From positions 1 through 9,960 of the forward strand of contig JALULG010000102.1 of assembly GCA_027040785.1 (NCBI GenBank): DNA of 9,960 nucleotides, in the 5' to 3' direction. Both the position numbers and the translations under genes were made by a program. Each line of letters starts with the position of its first letter. Positions within the stretch are counted from its first letter, which is position 1. The stretch comes from a bacterium (GTDB lineage: Bacteria > Patescibacteriota > Patescibacteriia > JAACEG01). The notes under the pieces are model-generated. The model had not been told where the DNA came from. It was given only the letters and a program-made list of their open reading frames with translations, and ran no database searches. Of this stretch, positions 1 through 4,613 are shown piece by piece.

Positions 1-1109
1 CCCACAGCAATGGTGGCCACGATTAAAACCGACAAAATAATTCTGATATTATCCTGAAGCCAGTTTTTAAATTTCCCTCCTTTACTCAAGTCTTCTTGAG
101 TTTCTATTTTTTCTTCCATATTTTCAGGAATATAAGATAATCCTTGAATTTCTCTGTTTTGGAGAGCGTCGGTAGCTTCGTTGTAATCGGAATAAAAATT
201 AAAAGTTAAAGTTTTAATAAAAGGTTTTTTATCATAATAATTATCATTTACGGTTAAAATATAAGACATTATATTACCTTCTTTATCTCTAATCAATGAT
301 TTGGCCATATACGGTCCTGATCCGATCGGTTTTAAATTATATTCCGCCAAAGTTATATTATTGGGATCAACATCTTCCCAGATATGTTTCGGAAGAATAC
401 CGAAAGTGAGTGTTTTTAAAAAATTGGGATCAGGATTTTTGAGGATAAATTTTATTGTATTATCGTTTATTTTTTCCATTTCAACATTATCAAAACTGTT
501 TTGAAAAATATTTTGAGTATTTCTATTTTTGAGGAGTTCAACCGTAAAAACAACATCGTCAATCGTTAAGGGTTCTTTATCTTGCCATAAGAGATTATCT
601 TTTAAGATAAAAATATATTCGTTTTTTTCTTTGTCTATTCGGTATTCTTTGGCTAAATCAGGTTCAAATTCGTTTTTTTCGTTGTTATATTTTAGTAATC
701 CGGAAAATATTAGTTTGATTAAATCAGAGTCAGCGTCGTTACTGCCCTCAAAAAGAGGGTTGATATATCTGGGATGTCCCACAATGCCTTCTATATATTC
801 TCCGGCGTTTGCCGGAATAATTTTAATATGATTTTTATAAAAAAAATACCCCCAAAAAAAGGAAGTGATAACAATGATTATGGATAAAATTTTTATAATG
901 ATTTTTTCTGTCGGATTTAAAAATTGGTTTATTCTTTTTAATTGTTTGAAATTGGGGATATAAGAACGAGAAAAACTAAAAACAAGCTTTTGATCCAAGC
1001 TTTTATTTAAATAAATTTTGTTTGATTTTTTGGCAAATTTGTTTTTGAGATTTGACCATTTGCCGCTTATTCTTTTGAGAAGTTTTGTAAATAAGTTTAT
1101 TTTATTCAC
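1..1109 (-). CDS. Membrane-anchored ABC-type solute-binding protein, family 5 (oligopeptide/nickel type), partial, with an abnormal C-terminal part
   Basis: About 369 codons are visible before the gene leaves the window. Residues 1-69 are a basic cytoplasmic segment, residues 70-91 a membrane helix, and from about residue 103 a family 5 substrate-binding domain begins (GEYIEGIVGHPRYINPLF, then a segment ending in SGLLKY). This family captures peptides or similar solutes outside the cell for an ABC importer; anchored forms are usual in Patescibacteria (recalled, not searched). The start is GTG at 1109: it is the only plausible start after the upstream in-frame stop, although no Shine-Dalgarno is visible. 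It lies 27 nt after secG, so the two are probably co-transcribed. Oddity: after about residue 330 the expected second lobe is missing. Instead, from an in-frame ATG at 119, there is a charged segment (MEEKIETQEDLSKGG) and a new hydrophobic helix (about residues 355-369). This looks like the N-terminus of another membrane protein fused in frame. Identity of the N-terminal part is fairly sure; the substrate is unknown. Confidence 0.8.
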   Translation of the reverse strand, partial: MNKINLFTKLLKRISGKWSNLKNKFAKKSNKIYLNKSLDQKLVFSFSRSYIPNFKQLKRINQFLNPTEKIIIKILSIIIVITSFFWGYFFYKNHIKIIPANAGEYIEGIVGHPRYINPLFEGSNDADSDLIKLIFSGLLKYNNEKNEFEPDLAKEYRIDKEKNEYIFILKDNLLWQDKEPLTIDDVVFTVELLKNRNTQNIFQNSFDNVEMEKINDNTIKFILKNPDPNFLKTLTFGILPKHIWEDVDPNNITLAEYNLKPIGSGPYMAKSLIRDKEGNIMSYILTVNDNYYDKKPFIKTLTFNFYSDYNEATDALQNREIQGLSYIPENMEEKIETQEDLSKGGKFKNWLQDNIRIILSVLIVATIAV

Positions 1110-1136
1110 AATTTTATTTTTATGAATTAACCAAGC

Positions 1137-1352
1137 TTAAAAAATTAAACTTAAAATGCCTGAGCCCAGAAAAACAAAGCTTAAAATAATAGTGGCGATA
1201 AACAGAGTTTTTTCAGCGCCTCTTTTGGTTCTGTAAACGTCTCCACCTCCGCCAAATAAACCGGATAAACCGGTGCCTCTTTGTTGAAGAAGGATTGTTA
1301 TAATCATCAATAATCCACTGATAAGTTGTAAAATAATAAAAAAATTTCCCAT
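1137..1352 (-). CDS. secG: Preprotein translocase subunit SecG
   Basis: This 71-residue protein has the SecG plan: a first membrane helix (about residues 3-22), a polar loop with the family signature QQRGTGLSGLFGGGGDVYRT followed by KRGAEK, and a second helix (about 49-70). SecG is the small accessory subunit of the SecYEG channel that exports unfolded proteins through the cytoplasmic membrane. I start it at the ATG at 1352. A longer reading from a TTG at 1418 would add 22 residues, but that TTG is the first half of a good -35 box and the extension is not conserved-looking. No Shine-Dalgarno precedes the ATG, only an A/T leader. The stop is TAA, 27 nt before the solute-binding protein gene, which it probably leads as an operon. 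Confidence 0.93.
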   Translation of the reverse strand: MGNFFIILQLISGLLMIITILLQQRGTGLSGLFGGGGDVYRTKRGAEKTLFIATIILSFVFLGSGILSLIF

Positions 1353-1389
1353 ATTTATATATTTTAAAATTTCATTTCTTAATATAATT

Positions 1390-1418
1390 AAAATATCAAA
1401 TAAATGATTTTTAGTCAA
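1390..1418 (-). promoter_or_regulatory. Sigma-70-type promoter for secG and the solute-binding protein gene
   Basis: On the minus strand a -35 box TTGACT (1418-1413) is followed after 17 nt by a -10 box TATTTT (1395-1390). This puts the transcript start near 1383, about 30 nt before the secG ATG. The -35 matches five of six consensus bases and the spacing is ideal. It is divergent from the por promoter. Confidence 0.6.
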
Positions 1419-1470
1419 GTTTAAAAGGATTTAAAAATGTTTTTTTGAGCTTTTATTTTTTTTATGGTAT

Positions 1471-1476
1471 TATAAT
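1471..1476 (+). promoter_or_regulatory. Probable -10 box of the por operon promoter
   Basis: A perfect TATAAT lies 30 nt before the porG ATG in the intergenic region shared with the divergent secG gene. No good -35 box is found at 16-18 nt; the nearest candidate, TTGAGC at 1445-1450, has a 20-nt spacer. In such AT-rich DNA a lone -10 match is weak evidence. Confidence 0.4.
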
Positions 1477-1506
1477 AAAAACTTTTCAATTATTTAAAAT
1501 TTAAAT

Positions 1507-2052
1507 ATGTTAGAAATTCGTCTTCATGGTAGAGGCGGACAAGGGGTTGTTACCGCCGCCGAACTTATTGCCATAGCCGCTTTTAAAGATGGTTTTGAAT
1601 CGCAAGCTTTTCCAAATTTTGGCGTGGAACGTCGAGGAGCTCCCATTCAGGCCTATACCAGAATCAGCAAAGAAAAAATCAGATTAAGATCTCAAATATA
1701 TGAGCCGGATTTTTTAATCATTCAAGATGATACTTTATTTGGAGTGGTGGATCTTTTTAAAGGTGTTAAGAAAGAAACCAAAGTTGTTATAAATTCTTCT
1801 AAAAAATTAAATGAAATTTTTTCCAATAAACTTCCTTTGAAAAAAGAAAATTTTTTTATCGTTGATGCTACCAAAATCGCTTTGGATATTTTGGGAAAAC
1901 CGATTATCAATACCGTTATGTTGGGGGCTTTCGCTCAATTTTCCGGTTTAATTAAGGTAAAGTCCATTAAAGATGCTTTGAGAGAAAAGTTTTCCGGAGA
2001 AATTTTAAACAAAAATATTCAGGCAACCGAATATGCTTTTAACTTAAAATAA
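1507..2052 (+). CDS. porG: 2-oxoacid:ferredoxin oxidoreductase, gamma subunit
   Basis: The 181-residue product matches the gamma subunit/domain of pyruvate (or related 2-oxoacid) ferredoxin oxidoreductase in length and motifs. It opens with the glycine-rich motif GRGGQGVVTA (residues 8-17), followed by the family segment FGVERRGAPIQAYTRIS (about 38-54). The complex oxidises a 2-oxoacid and CoA to acyl-CoA and CO2, passing electrons to ferredoxin in the cytoplasm; gamma is a structural part of the heterotetramer. It is the first gene of the run porG-porD-porA, with 6 nt before porD. The ATG at 1507 is the natural start because the motif begins almost at once; its leader is A/T only. The exact substrate (pyruvate, 2-oxoisovalerate or 2-oxoglutarate) cannot be decided from this subunit, so the symbol is by family convention. 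Confidence 0.9.
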   Translation: MLEIRLHGRGGQGVVTAAELIAIAAFKDGFESQAFPNFGVERRGAPIQAYTRISKEKIRLRSQIYEPDFLIIQDDTLFGVVDLFKGVKKETKVVINSSKKLNEIFSNKLPLKKENFFIVDATKIALDILGKPIINTVMLGAFAQFSGLIKVKSIKDALREKFSGEILNKNIQATEYAFNLK

Positions 2053-2058
2053 ATAATT

Positions 2059-2337
2059 ATGAAACGTAAATTAACCGTTAAACCAAATTCAAGCAGGGAA
2101 AATAAAACCGGCGGTTGGCGAACTTTTAAACCGGATTTTATTCACGAAAAATGCATTGCCTGTAATACTTGCGCTTTGGTCTGTCCCGAAGGTATTTGTA
2201 AGCCGAATAAAGATGGTAAAAAAAATAAAAATGGAAAAATTTATTATGATTTTGATCCGGAATATTGCAAGGGGTGTGGAATTTGCGCCGCTAATTGTCC
2301 GGTTAAGGCCATTGAAATGAAATTAGATAAAAAATAA
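2059..2337 (+). CDS. porD: 2-oxoacid:ferredoxin oxidoreductase, delta subunit (2[4Fe-4S] ferredoxin)
   Basis: The 92-residue protein is a dicluster ferredoxin. Cluster-binding cysteines are C32-C35-C38-C42 (CIACNTCALVCP) and C70-C73-C76-C80 (CKGCGICAANCP), both in full CxxCxxCxxxCP form. An extra Cys at 47 follows the first motif, as is common in PorD. The N-terminal segment with GGWRTFKPDF before the first motif is typical of the delta subunit rather than a free ferredoxin. In the complex it relays electrons between the catalytic site and external ferredoxin. It sits between gamma (6 nt upstream) and alpha (11 nt downstream), the common gamma-delta-alpha order. No Shine-Dalgarno is visible at the ATG. 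Confidence 0.93.
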   Translation: MKRKLTVKPNSSRENKTGGWRTFKPDFIHEKCIACNTCALVCPEGICKPNKDGKKNKNGKIYYDFDPEYCKGCGICAANCPVKAIEMKLDKK

Positions 2338-2348
2338 TTTTTTAAAAT

Positions 2349-3524
2349 ATGAAAACAATTCTTGAAGGTTCTCGCGTTATAGCGGAAACAATAAAAATGA
2401 TTAAGCCGAGCGTGGTGAGCGCTTATCCGATTACCCCTCAAACTCATATAGTTGAAGATTTGGCGAAATTTAAAGCAAACGGAGCAGCCAATTATGAATA
2501 TGTGAGAGCGGAAAGTGAATTTGCAGCCGCATCTATTGTTTTGGGTGCTTCAGCCGCGGGTGAAAGGGTTTATACCGCTACCAGCTCACAAGGGTTGTTA
2601 TTGATGATTGAAGTTTTGTTTAATATCGCCGGTATGCGTTTACCGGTGGTTTTGACTTGCGCCAACAGAGGGGTTTCCGCGCCGATTACGATTTGGAACG
2701 ATCATCAAGACATAATGACCTTGAGAGATGCCGGTTGGATTATTTTATTTGCCGAAAACGCTCAGGAAGCGATTGTTTTGCATTTGGTCGCTTATAAAAT
2801 AGCGGAAAAATATAAAATTCCCGTAACTGTTAATGTTGACGGTTTTGTTTTAACGCACACTTATGAACCGTCCGTTTTGCCGACCCAATCTCAGGTTAAT
2901 AAATATTTACCAAAATATAAACCGCAAAAAGATGAGTATTTAAATGTGGAAAATCCGGTTACTTTTGGGGCTTTTGCCACGCCCGCGGATTATATGGATA
3001 TCAGAGAAGAATTACATAATGATATTAAAAATACTCAAAAGGAAATCGGACAAGAGATTAAAAAAGTGTTTAAACTTTTAAATGTTCGGGAAAAAATCAG
3101 TCAAAAGGAAAAAAATTTGATTTTTAATGATAACGGCTTGGTAGAATATTATGGAGTAAAAAATCCGAAAATTATTTTTTTAACAATGGGATCTTTGGTG
3201 GGGACGATAAAAGATTTTATCAAAGAAAACCAAAAAGAAAAATTGGGTGTTTTGAAATTAAGAAGTTTTCGTCCTTTACCGGATAAAATTATCTTAAAAA
3301 TGTTAAAAAACGCCAAATATTTGGCGATTTTGGATAAAAATATTTCTTTGGGAGAGTCTGGAGTTTTGGGTATGGAAATTAAAGGTGCTTTTTTCAATAA
3401 AACTAAAATTAAAATTCAAAATTTTATAGTTGGTTTGGGGGGACGTGATATTACTGAAAAACATTTGAGCAAAATAATTAAAATTATTCAAACAAAAAAA
3501 GATCAAAGTGTTTTTATCGGTTAA
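2349..3524 (+). CDS. porA: 2-oxoacid:ferredoxin oxidoreductase, alpha subunit
   Basis: The 391-residue length is normal for a free alpha subunit. Residues 26-30 give the YPITP motif of the pyrimidine-binding domain, and AESEFAAAS (54-62) carries the glutamate (E57) expected to activate the TPP aminopyrimidine ring. A long conserved block follows (TSSQGLLLM; CANRGVSAPITIWNDHQDIM, about 100-125). The C-terminal part (from about residue 270) is the transketolase-C-like domain, ending in a GLGGRDIT segment typical of PorA. Alpha binds only half of the cofactor site: TPP and the proximal cluster need the beta subunit. No beta gene follows; the next gene starts 4 nt after this stop and is unrelated. 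Either beta is encoded elsewhere or the operon was rearranged. Family assignment is firm, substrate is not. Confidence 0.92.
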   Translation: MKTILEGSRVIAETIKMIKPSVVSAYPITPQTHIVEDLAKFKANGAANYEYVRAESEFAAASIVLGASAAGERVYTATSSQGLLLMIEVLFNIAGMRLPVVLTCANRGVSAPITIWNDHQDIMTLRDAGWIILFAENAQEAIVLHLVAYKIAEKYKIPVTVNVDGFVLTHTYEPSVLPTQSQVNKYLPKYKPQKDEYLNVENPVTFGAFATPADYMDIREELHNDIKNTQKEIGQEIKKVFKLLNVREKISQKEKNLIFNDNGLVEYYGVKNPKIIFLTMGSLVGTIKDFIKENQKEKLGVLKLRSFRPLPDKIILKMLKNAKYLAILDKNISLGESGVLGMEIKGAFFNKTKIKIQNFIVGLGGRDITEKHLSKIIKIIQTKKDQSVFIG

Positions 3525-3528
3525 TTTT

Positions 3529-4518
3529 ATGATGAAAAAGTTTTTTTTATTAAGCGTTTTTGTTTTGGGACAATTAATGTTGGCTAATTTTGCGTTTGCC
3601 GTCGGAGAAGGGGAAGCTTGCGGAGGTGATGGACTGAGTTGTGATTCTCCTTTAAGTTGTATTGCCGGGAAGTGTCAAAACGTTTATACAATTCAAGACA
3701 CCGGTTCTCCTTTTCATTTGCAAGTGCAGATCCCGGGGCTTAACAATATCGGGTATCCGGACACGGGGGGTTCGGCATTGAGAAATTATGTAATCGGAGT
3801 ATATAAGTTTGCTATTGGAGTAGTGGGTATTTTGGCAACCATAATGATTGCTTTTGGGGGTATAATTTGGATAACTTCGGGCGGAAACGCCAGTCAAATA
3901 GGGAAAGCCCAGCAAATGATTTGGGGTTCAACTCTTGGTTTGATTTTGGCAATGTTTTCTTATGTTATTTTATATACTATCAATCCGGAAATTGTAAAAT
4001 TAAATTTTATGGGCGTTGAATCTGTTTCAAAAGTTAAAAAGGGTTGTAGTTGGCAAATAAAAGCCTGTGATCCAATAGAGCAAGTAAATGGAAAAAGAAA
4101 CGATTGTGGAGATAAGCCGAGTGATGGCAAAAGTAAATTTTGTTGTTGTATTAACGAGGATATAAGTGTTCAGGGTTGTTGTTCTTACGAACTTAATGGA
4201 GTAAAACAGGCCGCGGATATGTCAAAAGCATTCTGCGAAAATAATTTAAATTATACAAATCAAAGTTTTTATAAAAATAAGATTGCTTCTGGTAATAAGT
4301 GTATTGAAAAAAGGGAGGTTAGTTGTTGTGAGTGTGGAACATGGTTTTTTGAAGATTTTTGTGCTGATAGTTTAGATCATTCAGAACTTACTGATGAAAG
4401 TAATTGTGAAAAATATTGTCGAGATCTGCATAGTGTAACGAATAGATCCGGTAAAAGCAAATTTTTTCCAAAGGGTTATAAATGTAATCCTTATAGTAAT
4501 AAATGTACACAATTATAA
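3529..4518 (+). CDS. Secreted/membrane type IV secretion pilin-like protein (TrbC/VirB2 type) with a Cys-rich C-terminal domain
   Basis: With the start at ATG 3529 the protein has 329 residues. Residues 1-24 are a signal peptide (MMKKF..., ending in AFA). The next short region has four Cys in a compact knot-like pattern (C31, C38, C44, C49). Two membrane helices follow (about 88-115 and 131-150), separated by the short polar segment TSGGNASQIGKAQQM: the arrangement of the two-helix T4SS pilin-like family common in Patescibacteria. The C-terminal half (about 170-329) has 18 further Cys, including CCC, CC and CCEC clusters, giving 22 in all. Such an even, dense set suggests disulfides outside the cell (inference). 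A GTG at 3508 would extend it by 7 residues but overlaps porA and spoils the signal peptide. It is 4 nt after porA, sharing its transcript, though a functional link to it is not evident. The role of the Cys-rich domain is unknown. Confidence 0.75.
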   Translation: MMKKFFLLSVFVLGQLMLANFAFAVGEGEACGGDGLSCDSPLSCIAGKCQNVYTIQDTGSPFHLQVQIPGLNNIGYPDTGGSALRNYVIGVYKFAIGVVGILATIMIAFGGIIWITSGGNASQIGKAQQMIWGSTLGLILAMFSYVILYTINPEIVKLNFMGVESVSKVKKGCSWQIKACDPIEQVNGKRNDCGDKPSDGKSKFCCCINEDISVQGCCSYELNGVKQAADMSKAFCENNLNYTNQSFYKNKIASGNKCIEKREVSCCECGTWFFEDFCADSLDHSELTDESNCEKYCRDLHSVTNRSGKSKFFPKGYKCNPYSNKCTQL

Positions 4519-4536
4519 TTTCTTATTATATTTTTT

Positions 4537-4569
4537 AAAAGCAAGGGAAATTTTTCCTTGCTTTTTTTT
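4537..4569 (+). terminator. Rho-independent terminator of the por/pilin operon
   Basis: A 10-bp perfect stem (AAAAGCAAGG at 4537-4546 with CCTTGCTTTT at 4556-4565) encloses a 9-nt loop and runs into a T tract up to 4569. It lies 18 nt after the pilin-like gene and ends that transcription unit. Confidence 0.9.
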
Positions 4570-4585
4570 GTTTTTCAGGTAAGAT
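4558..4585 (+). promoter_or_regulatory. Possible leuS promoter overlapping the terminator
   Basis: TTGCTT (4558-4563, inside the right arm of the terminator) is followed after 16 nt by TAAGAT (4580-4585), 28 nt before the leuS ATG. The boxes are imperfect, but only 44 nt separate terminator and gene, so a promoter must lie here unless leuS depends on read-through. Confidence 0.3.
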
Positions 4586-4613
4586 TAAAGAAGTAAAATT
4601 AAGAAAATTAAAT

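Noticed and set aside
301..831. Plus-strand ORFs at 301-504 and 529-831
   Set aside because: They are antisense to the solute-binding protein gene, whose motifs are clear.
1353..1418. Longer secG from a TTG at 1418
   Set aside because: The TTG is part of the -35 box TTGACT, the extra 22 residues are not SecG-like, and the ATG at 1352 gives the normal length.
3508..3528. GTG start for the pilin-like gene inside porA
   Set aside because: It adds seven residues in front of a clean signal peptide that begins at the ATG at 3529.
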